A stretch of DNA of 64,000 bases from Saccharicrinis sp963677345 (GTDB lineage: Bacteria; Bacteroidota; Bacteroidia; Bacteroidales; Marinilabiliaceae), in assembly GCA_963677345.2 (NCBI GenBank), contig CAXXLC010000014.1:62001-126000 (forward strand). The letters are read 5' to 3'. Each line of letters begins with the position of its first letter. Positions within the stretch are counted from its first letter, which is position 1. The notes under the pieces were generated by a model. It had not been told where the DNA came from, did no database searches, and saw nothing but the letters and a program-made list of their open reading frames with translations. The position numbers and the translations under genes were made by a program. Positions 8,887 to 18,677 of this stretch are shown piece after piece.

Positions 8887-11800
8887 ATGGTAAGATTAAT
8901 CTTTGCCTTGGGTGCAGTGCTTTTTGCTTATAACATCAAAGCCCAGGTCAATATGTGGGAGAATCAGAATGTGATTCAGGAAAATAAAATGGATGCCCGG
9001 GCTACTTCATACTCGTATCGTACTATAAGTAGTGCGCAAAATATGGATAGAACACAAGCTCAAATTAAATTTCTAAATGGAAAATGGAAATTTCGTTTTA
9101 TTGCGGATAGTAATGATCGTTCTACCGATTTTGCTGGGTTAAATTTTAATTCGGATAATTGGGATACAATTCAGGTTCCTTCGTGTTGGGAAATGCAGGG
9201 CTATGGTACTCCTATTTATACTAATGAGGTTTATCCCTTTCCGGCTAATGCTCCTTTTATTGACAGGGAAAACCCTGTAGGTTCATATATTAAAGAATTT
9301 GATTTGCCGGAGGGGTGGAATGATGAGCAGGTAATTATTCATTTTGGCGGAGTTTCTTCGGCTTTTTACTGTTGGTTGAATGGCCAATATGTTGGGTATA
9401 GCCAGGGAAGTCGTACTCCTTCTGAATTTGATTTAACAAAATATCTAAAAAGCGGTAAAAATAAATTGGCCGTTCAGGTGATTCGCTGGTCCGACGGCAG
9501 TTATTTAGAAGACCAGGATCACTGGCGTATGAGTGGCATTCACAGAGAGGTGTTTTTGATGGCACAGCCCAAAAATCATATTAATGATTTTTTTATCAGA
9601 ACTCCTTTGAATAAGGATTATTCGGAAGGCTTATTTCAGTTAAGGCCTGAAATAGTTGCCATTAAAGGAACATATAAAGATTGGAATCTTGAGGTTAATC
9701 TGTATGATCAAACAGGGAGGATGGTGCTGGATAGTGCTATGAAATTGCCTGTTAAAAATATAATTCACGAATGGTATCCGGCCAGAGATAACGTGTATTT
9801 TGGAAAAATGGAGGCGGTTGTAAAAAAGCCACACTTGTGGAGCGATGAAGATCCATATTTATATACAGCAGTTATAAGCCTGATGGATGAGACAGGGAAA
9901 GTGGTTGAAGCTCGTAGTAACTACGTAGGGTTTAGAGAGTTTTCTTATAACGAAGATGGCGTGTTTTTAGTGAATGGTAAACCTGTTAAATTAAAGGGTG
10001 TAAACCGTCATGATCATAGTGAAACCGGTGGGAAAACATTGACACGGGAAGAAATGAAGCGGGATATTGAACTGATGAAACTTTATAACCTGAATGCAGT
10101 CCGCACTGCACACTATCCTAATGATCCTTATATTTATGAGTTATGCGATAAATATGGGTTGTATGTAATGGATGAGGCCAATATTGAATCACATGGCTAT
10201 GGAGGCAAGCTTTCAAATATGCCATCCTGGAATCATGCCTTTTTAGACAGGGTGATAGGGATGGTTGAAAGGGATAAAAACCATCCTTCTGTTTTTTCAT
10301 GGTCATTGGGTAATGAGTCTGGATGTGGACCTAATCATGCGGCTGCCGCCGGCTGGATCAGGGATTTTGATCCAACCCGCTTAATTCATTATGAAGGTGC
10401 CCAGGGTGTCCCTACCCATCCTGATTATATACCTGTTAATTCAAAACAATGGGGAGTGAATTATCATTCAACAATGGCTAATCCTACGGATCCTGCTTAT
10501 GTAGATATGTTGAGTCGTATGTATCCTTCACTAGAGCAGCTTAAAGCACTTGGAACTAATGACCATTTAAAACGCCCTGTTGTGATGTGTGAGTATGCGC
10601 ATGCCATGGGTAATTCACTGGGACATTTAAAAGAGTATTGGGACATTGTATATGCACATCCTATTATAGCCGGAGGTTTTATATGGGATTGGATTGATCA
10701 GGGTATACGAGCTGAGGATAATGATGGTTCAGTGTATTGGAAATATGGAGGTGATTTTGGAGATCAACCTAATCTTGGTAATTTTTGTATTAATGGAATT
10801 ATTAATTCCGATCGCTCTGTTAAACCACAATTACACGAATGTAAATATGTTTTTCAACCTGTCCGTTTTAGTGCTGTCGATCTGCAAGCTGGGAAATTAT
10901 CTGTTGAGAGTTTTATGAATTTTACTTCTACGGCTGACTATTATTTTAAGTGGTCTGTATCTAAAGAAGGAAAAATAATCAGCTCCGGACAAATAAATGA
11001 TTTTGTAATAGAACCAGGACAAAAACAGTTTTTAAACTTACCGGTTAGTAAAGAGAAATTAAAAGCCAATAGCGAGTATATATTGCGTATTAGTATGCAT
11101 CATAAGCAAAAAACGTTATACTCGAAAGAAGGGTATGAGGTTGCTCAGCAGCAATTTGTACTTCATGAAAAAACCGATGTGACTTTTATGGATGGAAATA
11201 GTAAAGGTTTACAGGTAGTTGATGAAAATAATGAGGTTGCGATTAAAGGTGAAAATTTTGAGGTAAGTTGGTCAAAACCAACTGGTCGATTACAAAACTA
11301 TACTGTCAATGGTGTAACATATATAGAGCAGGGACCACAAGTCAATTTCTGGCGACCACAAACGGATAACGATTTCAGAGGATGGAAATCACATATACAA
11401 AGTGGATATTGGAAAGATATAAAGAATCTAAAGCCCAAAGTTAAGATAGATGTTGACCAATCCAACGAATCGTATTTTAGTGTTAATATAGAACAGGTTT
11501 TTAGCGATTCATTGAAGGTGACAACAAACTATCGTGTAGATAATAAGGCAAATATATTGGTTGATATGGCAGTGTCAATGAATGAAGATATGCCAATGCC
11601 CTTGAAAATAGGTACTGAAATGCATATAAATAAAGCACTACAGAATATGAAGTTTTATGGTAAAGGCCCCTGGGAAAATTACAACGACAGAGCCTTTTCT
11701 GCCGAGTTAAATGTCTATAAGGGAACTGTTAATGATTTTGTACAGCAATATGTAACTCCTCAGGAATGTAGTAATCACACAGAAGTCAGATGGCTTGAAC

Positions 11801-12066
11801 TTACAAATAGAAAAGGTAAGGGGATACGTATTAGCGGAGCTCAAACATTGAGTACATCAGTGTGGCCTTGGATCGCAACTAATCTTGAAGAGTCAAAGCA
11901 TATCAATGAACTTGAAGAAGCTTCTTACCTTACCCTTAATGTTGATTTGATACAAGTAGGAGTGGGAGGTACAAATACATGGTCTGAAAAATCAAAAACA
12001 ATTGAAAAATACCGTATTAAACCAGGTGATTATAGCTGGTCGTATCAAATTGCACCTGTAAAATAA
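8887..12066 (+). CDS. GH2 beta-galactosidase-type glycoside hydrolase
   Basis: The protein has 1059 residues with a signal peptide (RLIFALGAVLFAYNIKAQ). It has a full LacZ-like arrangement: sugar-binding domain, Ig-like domain, TIM barrel, second Ig-like domain, and a C-terminal small-chain domain (GPQVNFWRPQTDNDFRGW). The predicted acid/base is E477 in SLGNESG and the nucleophile E569 in MCEYAHAMGNS; GVNRHDHSE and DEANIESHG are also typical. It should remove terminal beta-linked galactose outside the cytoplasm. It is the first gene of the unit that ends with SusD. A second GH2 of exactly the same length lies at 37527. The exact linkage cannot be read from sequence. Confidence 0.9.
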   Translation: MVRLIFALGAVLFAYNIKAQVNMWENQNVIQENKMDARATSYSYRTISSAQNMDRTQAQIKFLNGKWKFRFIADSNDRSTDFAGLNFNSDNWDTIQVPSCWEMQGYGTPIYTNEVYPFPANAPFIDRENPVGSYIKEFDLPEGWNDEQVIIHFGGVSSAFYCWLNGQYVGYSQGSRTPSEFDLTKYLKSGKNKLAVQVIRWSDGSYLEDQDHWRMSGIHREVFLMAQPKNHINDFFIRTPLNKDYSEGLFQLRPEIVAIKGTYKDWNLEVNLYDQTGRMVLDSAMKLPVKNIIHEWYPARDNVYFGKMEAVVKKPHLWSDEDPYLYTAVISLMDETGKVVEARSNYVGFREFSYNEDGVFLVNGKPVKLKGVNRHDHSETGGKTLTREEMKRDIELMKLYNLNAVRTAHYPNDPYIYELCDKYGLYVMDEANIESHGYGGKLSNMPSWNHAFLDRVIGMVERDKNHPSVFSWSLGNESGCGPNHAAAAGWIRDFDPTRLIHYEGAQGVPTHPDYIPVNSKQWGVNYHSTMANPTDPAYVDMLSRMYPSLEQLKALGTNDHLKRPVVMCEYAHAMGNSLGHLKEYWDIVYAHPIIAGGFIWDWIDQGIRAEDNDGSVYWKYGGDFGDQPNLGNFCINGIINSDRSVKPQLHECKYVFQPVRFSAVDLQAGKLSVESFMNFTSTADYYFKWSVSKEGKIISSGQINDFVIEPGQKQFLNLPVSKEKLKANSEYILRISMHHKQKTLYSKEGYEVAQQQFVLHEKTDVTFMDGNSKGLQVVDENNEVAIKGENFEVSWSKPTGRLQNYTVNGVTYIEQGPQVNFWRPQTDNDFRGWKSHIQSGYWKDIKNLKPKVKIDVDQSNESYFSVNIEQVFSDSLKVTTNYRVDNKANILVDMAVSMNEDMPMPLKIGTEMHINKALQNMKFYGKGPWENYNDRAFSAELNVYKGTVNDFVQQYVTPQECSNHTEVRWLELTNRKGKGIRISGAQTLSTSVWPWIATNLEESKHINELEEASYLTLNVDLIQVGVGGTNTWSEKSKTIEKYRIKPGDYSWSYQIAPVK

Positions 12067-12148
12067 TATGTAGTATACTCCATTCTATTTTGTAAAATTC
12101 ATTTTATGATTGAGTATTTGATATATGATATAAATTAAAAATTTTCAA

Positions 12149-13705
12149 ATGAACAAGAGGTATAAATTAATAATCATAGGGATGGCTTTTATAGGTTTAA
12201 CCTTTGTTGGATGTAAACCTGTTAAAGAAAAAGAAAAACAGAAGAAGCCTAACATTCTGTTTATTATGAGCGATGATCATTCCTTACAAACTTTAAGTGC
12301 TTACGATAATCGATTTATTCAAACACCTAATTTAGATCGTATAGCCGATGAAGGTGCTATTTTTAGAAATAGTTTTGTAAGTAACTCAATTTGTGGTCCC
12401 AGTCGCGCTGTTATGTTAACAGGTAAACATAGTCATGAAAACGGGATGATTAATAACACGGTTACTTTTGATGGTAGTCAGGAAACATTTCCTAAACTAT
12501 TACATGAAAATGGTTATCAAACTGGTTTAGTTGGTAAATGGCATTTAAAAAGTTTACCTACCGGGTTTGATAATTATGAGGTATTGGTTGGACAAGGTGA
12601 ATATTATAACTCTGATTTTATTGAAAATGGAGATACAATCACTTCAGAAGGTTATGTTACTAATGTGATAACAGATAAAAGTATCGATTGGCTGGAGTCA
12701 AGAGATCAGGATAAACCTTTTTGCTTGTTAGTACATCACAAAGCGACACATCGTATATGGCAGCCTGATACAGCATTATTTAATTTGTTTAAAGATGCAG
12801 AGTTTGAGGTGCCCGAAACCTTTTTTGATGATTATAAAGGGCGGCAGGCTGCTGCAGGTCAGCGTATGAGTATTGATAAAGATATGGATTTGGTATATGA
12901 TCTGAAGTTGCTTGATAAAGAAGGTGAAATTCAAACGAAATACAGAAGTTGGTATGAGGATAAATTGGCTAAAATGACTCCGGAACAGCGAAGTGCCTGG
13001 GATAAAGAATATGAACCCGTTATAGCTGATTTTAAATCTAAAAAACTGAAAGGTAAAGAGCTTGCTTTGTATAAATATCAGCGATATATGCAAGATTATT
13101 TAAGATGCGTAGCTTCTTTGGACAATAATGTAGGTCGTCTTCTTAAATATCTTGAGGAAAAGGGAGAATTAGATAATACATTGGTAGTTTATACTTCAGA
13201 TCAAGGTTTTTATATGGGAGAACATGGGTGGTTTGATAAGCGATTTATGTACGAACAGTCGTTACGTACACCTTTGTTAATGCGTTATCCAAAATTAATC
13301 AAGCCTAAAACACATATTAATCAGTTGGTACAAAATATTGATTATGCACCTACCTTTTTAAATATAGCTGGGGTTAATATTCCAACAGCAATGCAAGGAG
13401 AAAGTGTTTTACCATTATTCTCAGATCAGGTTGAAAATTGGCGTGATGCTATCTACTATCATTATTATGAGTATCCAAATGAACATATGGTGAAAAAACA
13501 CTACGGTATTCGTACCGGGCGTTATAAATTGATTCATTTCTATAATGATATTGATCAATGGGAATTGTATGATTTAGTTGATGATCCTAATGAAATGGTT
13601 AATTTATATGATGATCCATCCAAAAAAGAACTTATCCTAGAGCTGAAAAAGCAGCTTAAAGAATTGCAAGTACAATATGGCGATACAGATTTAAGTACTT
13701 ACTAA
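12149..13705 (+). CDS. S1-family sulfatase lipoprotein, probable N-acetylglucosamine-6-O-sulfatase (S1_11-like)
   Basis: This 518-residue type I sulfatase has a lipobox Cys at residue 22 (TFVGCK) and so is probably lipid-anchored. The maturation motif is C82-G-P-S-R86, in which C82 becomes formylglycine; the metal site starts with PNILFIMSDDHS. The segments GKHSHENGM and PETFFDDYKGR resemble GlcNAc-6-sulfatases of subfamily S1_11, including mucin-desulfating enzymes. The subfamily is my recognition from motifs, not from a search. It needs an anaerobic sulfatase-maturating enzyme, which is not in the window. It would expose GlcNAc for the GH20 enzymes. Confidence 0.85.
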   Translation: MNKRYKLIIIGMAFIGLTFVGCKPVKEKEKQKKPNILFIMSDDHSLQTLSAYDNRFIQTPNLDRIADEGAIFRNSFVSNSICGPSRAVMLTGKHSHENGMINNTVTFDGSQETFPKLLHENGYQTGLVGKWHLKSLPTGFDNYEVLVGQGEYYNSDFIENGDTITSEGYVTNVITDKSIDWLESRDQDKPFCLLVHHKATHRIWQPDTALFNLFKDAEFEVPETFFDDYKGRQAAAGQRMSIDKDMDLVYDLKLLDKEGEIQTKYRSWYEDKLAKMTPEQRSAWDKEYEPVIADFKSKKLKGKELALYKYQRYMQDYLRCVASLDNNVGRLLKYLEEKGELDNTLVVYTSDQGFYMGEHGWFDKRFMYEQSLRTPLLMRYPKLIKPKTHINQLVQNIDYAPTFLNIAGVNIPTAMQGESVLPLFSDQVENWRDAIYYHYYEYPNEHMVKKHYGIRTGRYKLIHFYNDIDQWELYDLVDDPNEMVNLYDDPSKKELILELKKQLKELQVQYGDTDLSTY

Positions 13706-13714
13706 TAACAGGGT

Positions 13715-15274
13715 ATGAAAAGCAATTTAATACTCGTAATAGTTACTTTGATTTATGGAGTAATGGTATTAACCGGTTGTAAAAAAGAGGCGCAAAAGAC
13801 TGATTTTGCGCCTAATATCATACTTTTTTTGGTCGATGATATGGGATGGCAGGATACTTCGGTACCCTTTGCCAGTGATACTACGCCTAATAACCGAAAA
13901 TACCATACGCCCAATATGGAGTTGTTGGCCTCACAGGGAATGAAATTTACTCAGGCTTATGCCTGTGCTGTCTGTTCTCCAACTCGCGTAAGTCTGATGA
14001 GTGGTATGAATGCAGCCCGTCACAGAGTCACTAACTGGACGCTTAGACGGGGTGTGTCGCAGGATGCGAAAGATGAAATATTAGAGTTTCCAAAGTGGAA
14101 TATGAATGGTTTACAGACCGTTGACTCAATTGAATATGCGGTTGCCACCACTCCGCTACCGCAGGTCTTAAAGGACAATGGCTATTTTACCATTCATGTA
14201 GGGAAGGCACATTTTGGGGCTTTGACAACTCCGGCAGCCAATCCTTGTAATCTAGGATTTGATATAAATATTGCAGGCCATGCTGCAGGAGGACCTGCCA
14301 CATATCAGGGAATCAAAAACTATGGTCATGATGAGAATGGAATCCCACTTAATGTGTGGGCGATACCGGGGCTGGAGAAGTACCATGGCCAGGACATCAA
14401 TCTGACGGAAGCATTAACTATCGAAGCAAAACAGGCTTTGGATAGTGCGTTGAGCGTTGATAAGCCTTTTTTCCTCTATATGGCTCATTATACTGTTCAT
14501 GTGCCAATTGAAGCAGATAATCGGTTTTATCAGAAATACAGGAATCAAGGACTTGACGAAACTGAAGCACGTTATGCATCGATGGTAGAAGGGATGGATA
14601 AGAGCTTGGGTGATTTAATGGATTACATTGAGCAGAAAGGCATTGATGATAATACCATTATTCTGTTTATGTCGGATAATGGTGGCTTGAGTGCACACGC
14701 ACGTGGAGGGGAATTACATATGCATAACGCACCACTTAATAGCGGTAAAGGTTCAGCTTACGAAGGTGGTATTCGGGAGCCGATGATAGTAAAATGGCCG
14801 GGTACTGTTCAGCCAAAAACTGAATGTGATGATTACCTGATTATCGAAGACTTTTATCCTACAATTCTGGAATTAGCAGGAGTAAAAGATTACAAAACGG
14901 TGCAGTTTGTAGATGGTAAAAGCTTTGTTCCAATGCTTTTACAGACTGGTACAACAGCACTTGGGCGGGATTTGTTTTGGCATTTCCCAAACAAATGGGG
15001 TCTTTCAGGGCCTGGAATTGGAACAACCAGTACCATACGTAGTGGCAAATGGAAGCTAATTTATTGGTACAAAGATCAACATTTTGAGTTGTTCAATATC
15101 CACGAAGATATTGGAGAGCAGGTTAATCTTGCTCAAAGTAATCCTGAAGTAGTAACTGATTTAGCCCTTAAATTAGGAAACTATTTGAGAAGTGTGAATG
15201 CACAAAGACCTTTATATAAGGTGAGTCGTGAGGAAGTACCCTGGCCTGACGATGTTTGTTTGTCAAAGAATTAA
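13715..15274 (+). CDS. S1-family sulfatase lipoprotein, possibly galactose/GalNAc-4-O-sulfatase (S1_16-like)
   Basis: The protein has 519 residues with a lipobox Cys at 22 (VLTGCK) and maturation motif C87-S-P-T-R91. The first metal-site strand is NIILFLVDDMGWQD. RHRVTNWTL after the motif is a feature I associate with S1_16, which includes galactose and GalNAc 4-O-sulfatases; treat this as tentative. It starts 9 bases after the previous sulfatase stop, so the two are co-translated or tightly coupled. Parts of this gene are richer in G+C than its neighbours (32 of 60 bases at 14341-14400), which may reflect separate ancestry. Confidence 0.82.
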   Translation: MKSNLILVIVTLIYGVMVLTGCKKEAQKTDFAPNIILFLVDDMGWQDTSVPFASDTTPNNRKYHTPNMELLASQGMKFTQAYACAVCSPTRVSLMSGMNAARHRVTNWTLRRGVSQDAKDEILEFPKWNMNGLQTVDSIEYAVATTPLPQVLKDNGYFTIHVGKAHFGALTTPAANPCNLGFDINIAGHAAGGPATYQGIKNYGHDENGIPLNVWAIPGLEKYHGQDINLTEALTIEAKQALDSALSVDKPFFLYMAHYTVHVPIEADNRFYQKYRNQGLDETEARYASMVEGMDKSLGDLMDYIEQKGIDDNTIILFMSDNGGLSAHARGGELHMHNAPLNSGKGSAYEGGIREPMIVKWPGTVQPKTECDDYLIIEDFYPTILELAGVKDYKTVQFVDGKSFVPMLLQTGTTALGRDLFWHFPNKWGLSGPGIGTTSTIRSGKWKLIYWYKDQHFELFNIHEDIGEQVNLAQSNPEVVTDLALKLGNYLRSVNAQRPLYKVSREEVPWPDDVCLSKN

Positions 15275-15340
15275 GACGAAATATAATAAGTAATCATATT
15301 CTATTAATTATAATATTTAATCTTTTAAAAACAAAAATTT

Positions 15341-15426
15341 ATGAAACAAAACTTTGATTTACAGGTAGGAAATATTACCTATCTGAAGAAAAAAATCAGT
15401 ACAAAAGGAAACTGCTCTTATTCTTT
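15341..15426 (+). other. Out-of-frame N-terminal start of SusC; single-base frameshift at an A7 tract
   Basis: ATG 15341 starts a typical SusC N-terminus (MKQNFDLQVGNITYLKKK) after an AT-rich leader. The hydrophobic signal peptide that should follow, KRKLLLFFLFCSS, is in another frame together with the rest of SusC. The SusC frame is open back to 15358, but its only ordinary start codon is TTG 15427, which lies inside the signal peptide. One extra A in the A7 run at 15389-15395 would join the two frames as LKKKNQYKRKLLLFF. The cause may be phase variation, slippage or a sequencing error. Confidence 0.65.
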
Positions 15427-18400
15427 TTGTTTTGTAGTTCAATACTTATTTCTACAACTGATACTTTTGCTGGTAATGATGTGTTGTATGTTGCCAGTAA
15501 TCAAACTCAACAACAAGAAGTGAAAGGTACAGTTACTGATAGTAATGGAGAACCGTTGATAGGAGTGAATGTTTTTGAAGAAGCCAACCCTACAACTGGA
15601 GTAATAACTGATGTTAGTGGGGCATACACCATAAAGGTGAGTTCAGAAAGTGCGAGTATTACATTTTCGTTTATAGGTTATACTACAAAAACGTTGGAAG
15701 TAAGTGGACAAAAGAATATTGATGTCATCTTAGAAGAAGAAACTACAGGATTGGATGAGGTTGTAGTTGTAGCATATGGTACTCAGAAAAAGGTGAATGT
15801 AACAGGTGCTGTTTCTGCAGTTACTTCTGAAAAAATAGAAGAACGTCCGGTTCAAAATGTGTCCCAGGCTTTGCAAGGAATTGTTCCTGGTTTGAATTTA
15901 GTTTCTTCAGGAGGAGGTGAATTAGATAATTCGCTTAATATTAATATTCGTGGTGCCGGTACTATTGGTGATGGTTCAAACTCAAGTCCACTTATTCTGA
16001 TTGATGGAATGGAAGGGGATATGAATTCAATAAATCCTCAGGATATTGAAAGTATATCTGTTCTAAAGGATGCTGCATCTTCTGCGATATACGGTTCTCG
16101 TGCGCCTTTTGGTGTGATTTTAATCACAACAAAGCGTGGTAAAGAAGGTCGTATGCAAGTAAATTATAATAATAATTTTCGGTGGAGTGATCCTTTGTTG
16201 GTACCTCATATGCTTGATTCCTATACCTTTGCAAGGTATTGGAACGATGCTCTTGCAAATGCTGGCCAAAATCCAGCATTTAGCAGTGAAGTAATGCAGC
16301 GTATTGTGGATTACCAAAATGGTGATATTGATTATGGTACAGTACCAGATTCAAATGGTGAAAAATGGAGTTTATATACTGGAGCAAATGCTAATACAGA
16401 TTGGTTTAAAGAACATTATAAAAGTTGGACTCCTTCTCAGGAACATGCATTAAGTTTAAATGGTGGTTCAGAAAAAATACAATATTATTTATCTACCAAC
16501 TATTTGCAACAAAATGGATTACTTCGTCATGCAAATGATTCATTTGATAGAATAACTGTAACTGGAAATGTAACAGCACAAATTAACAAGATTGTTAATG
16601 TCCGTTATAATACAAAGTTTATTCGTGAAAATTATGAAAAAGCCACGCATATGTCAGGGTTATTTTACCATAATATTGCTCGCCGATGGCCGACTAATCC
16701 GGTATTCGATCCTAATGGATATTATGCGGATGGTGGAGAAATAATACAGTTACGAGATGGGGGGCGTACGGAAAGTGTAAAAGATCAGCAATACCAGCAG
16801 TTTATGTTGAATATTGAGCCTGTGAAAGGATGGAAAGTGATTGGAGAACTCAATTATCGTACAGATACATATTTTAAAAATGCAAACTATTTGCCTGCGT
16901 ATGCGCATGATGTTCAGGGAAATCCTTATGCGGTATCTGTGGAATGGTTGGCAGCCGGTAGTTCAAGAGCCTCTGAGTATGTTTATAAAAATACTTATAT
17001 GAGTCCTAATTTGTATACTGAATTTGCAAAGGAGTTTGAGGGTGGACATAATTTAACAGCTCTAGCCGGTTTTCAGTCAGAAGAATATAAGACACGTGAC
17101 TTTGGAGGATATAGAAATGATTTAATTAGTTCGGATTTGCCAACAATTAATTCAGCTTCTGGTGATGATTACATTACAGCAGGTGGATATGGAAATTGGG
17201 CTACTGCTGGTTTTTTTGGACGTATAAATTATAACTACCAAGAGAAGTATATGGTTGAACTTAATGCTCGTTATGATGGAACAAGTCGCTTCTTGGAAGA
17301 TGAACGATGGAATCTATTTCCTTCAGTTTCCGTGGGTTGGAATATTGCCAGAGAAAAATTTTGGCAAACATTGGAAGGGAAAATTAATACTTTTAAATTA
17401 AGAGGCTCATGGGGAGAGCTAGGTAATCAAAACACAAGTAATTGGTATCCTTTCTATACTACTATGCCTACTGGTACATCTAATGGTTCTTGGCTATTAA
17501 ACGGTTCAAAAACCAATACAGCATACAGTCCTTCGTTGGTAAGTTCTTTGTTGACCTGGGAAACAGTACGTTCATGGAATATCGGATTAGATGCAGGATT
17601 ATTCTCAAACCGATTGACATTAGTATTTGATTATTTCAATCGTTTTACTGAAGATATGGTTGGACCAGCTCCTGAATTGCCTGAAACCTTAGGTACTTCT
17701 GTTCCTAAAATAAACAATGCAGATATGAAATCTTATGGATTTGAATTGGAAGTAAGCTGGCGCGACAAAATAGGTGAGGTTTCTTATGGTGTAAGAGGTG
17801 TTTTAGCTGACGACCAACAGGAAGTTACCAGATACCCTAATGAAAATGGAAATATTAGTAATTGGTATGCAGGACGTATGAGTGGTGAAATATGGGGGTA
17901 TACAACTCATGGTATAGCTAAATCCGATGATGAAATGAATGCTTGGCTTGCACAGTATGATCAAAGTGTAATGGGTAGCAATTGGGCTGCTGGAGATATT
18001 ATGTATGAAGATGTTAATGATGATGGAAAAATAGATTCCGGTAGTGGGGTCCTAGGAGATACTGGTGATTATACCATTATTGGAAATAGCTCACCTCGTT
18101 ATAAATTTAGTTTAGATGTAGATGCAGCGTGGAAAGGTATAGATTTTAGAATGCTTTGGCAGGGTGTTGGAAAGCGTGATTATGCTTTAGGCGGACCATA
18201 CTTTTGGGGTGCTAATGGAGGTATGTGGCAAGCTGCAGGTTTTAAAGAACATATGGATTATTTTCGTCCTGAAGGACATGAGTTGGGGGCTAATTTGAAT
18301 GGATATTACCCTCGTCCAATTATGTCTGGAGAATCAAGTAAAAATACTAAAACACAAACCAGATATCTTCAAAATGCTGCTTATATGCGTTTGAAGAATA

Positions 18401-18606
18401 TTCAGTTGGGCTATACGATCCCTCAAAATTTTACAAGAAAATATGGTGTTCAAAAACTTCGTTTTTATGTGTCAGGAGAGAACTTAATCACCTTTACTAA
18501 GATGACTGATATTTTTGATCCAGAAACAATTGATGGAGGATGGAGTGATGGTAAAATTTACCCTCTTTCAAAAACTTTTTCAGCGGGTTTAAGTCTTACT
18601 TTTTAA
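15427..18606 (+). CDS. susC: SusC-like TonB-dependent outer membrane transporter
   Basis: The open part has 1059 residues. It begins with a carboxypeptidase-D-like domain (EVKGTVTDSNGEPLIGVNV), followed by LDEVVVVAYGTQKK, the plug domain (NINIRGAG, SSPLILIDGM) and a 22-strand-type barrel ending in FSAGLSLTF. It imports oligosaccharides across the outer membrane using TonB energy, together with the SusD lipoprotein encoded 72 bases downstream. TTG 15427 is the only available start in this frame and removes most of the signal peptide. The natural start is probably ATG 15341 through the frameshift described separately. It follows the two sulfatases without a visible promoter, so it is probably part of the GH2 unit. 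Confidence 0.9.
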   Translation: MFCSSILISTTDTFAGNDVLYVASNQTQQQEVKGTVTDSNGEPLIGVNVFEEANPTTGVITDVSGAYTIKVSSESASITFSFIGYTTKTLEVSGQKNIDVILEEETTGLDEVVVVAYGTQKKVNVTGAVSAVTSEKIEERPVQNVSQALQGIVPGLNLVSSGGGELDNSLNINIRGAGTIGDGSNSSPLILIDGMEGDMNSINPQDIESISVLKDAASSAIYGSRAPFGVILITTKRGKEGRMQVNYNNNFRWSDPLLVPHMLDSYTFARYWNDALANAGQNPAFSSEVMQRIVDYQNGDIDYGTVPDSNGEKWSLYTGANANTDWFKEHYKSWTPSQEHALSLNGGSEKIQYYLSTNYLQQNGLLRHANDSFDRITVTGNVTAQINKIVNVRYNTKFIRENYEKATHMSGLFYHNIARRWPTNPVFDPNGYYADGGEIIQLRDGGRTESVKDQQYQQFMLNIEPVKGWKVIGELNYRTDTYFKNANYLPAYAHDVQGNPYAVSVEWLAAGSSRASEYVYKNTYMSPNLYTEFAKEFEGGHNLTALAGFQSEEYKTRDFGGYRNDLISSDLPTINSASGDDYITAGGYGNWATAGFFGRINYNYQEKYMVELNARYDGTSRFLEDERWNLFPSVSVGWNIAREKFWQTLEGKINTFKLRGSWGELGNQNTSNWYPFYTTMPTGTSNGSWLLNGSKTNTAYSPSLVSSLLTWETVRSWNIGLDAGLFSNRLTLVFDYFNRFTEDMVGPAPELPETLGTSVPKINNADMKSYGFELEVSWRDKIGEVSYGVRGVLADDQQEVTRYPNENGNISNWYAGRMSGEIWGYTTHGIAKSDDEMNAWLAQYDQSVMGSNWAAGDIMYEDVNDDGKIDSGSGVLGDTGDYTIIGNSSPRYKFSLDVDAAWKGIDFRMLWQGVGKRDYALGGPYFWGANGGMWQAAGFKEHMDYFRPEGHELGANLNGYYPRPIMSGESSKNTKTQTRYLQNAAYMRLKNIQLGYTIPQNFTRKYGVQKLRFYVSGENLITFTKMTDIFDPETIDGGWSDGKIYPLSKTFSAGLSLTF

Positions 18607-18677
18607 ATGTAGTTTAAAAATAATAAATAAGCTATTATTTTAAATTCTATAAAAACGAATACAAAATAGATTATACA

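Noticed and set aside
12776..13093. Minus-strand open frame of 105 codons inside a sulfatase gene
   Set aside because: It is antisense to a well-supported gene and rich in Ile, Phe and Leu, as expected from reverse reading of AT-rich codons.
13715..15274. G+C-richer patches in the second sulfatase as a foreign gene
   Set aside because: One sampled line is 53 percent, but other parts are like the neighbours and the gene is tightly packed in the operon, so I note it without calling transfer.
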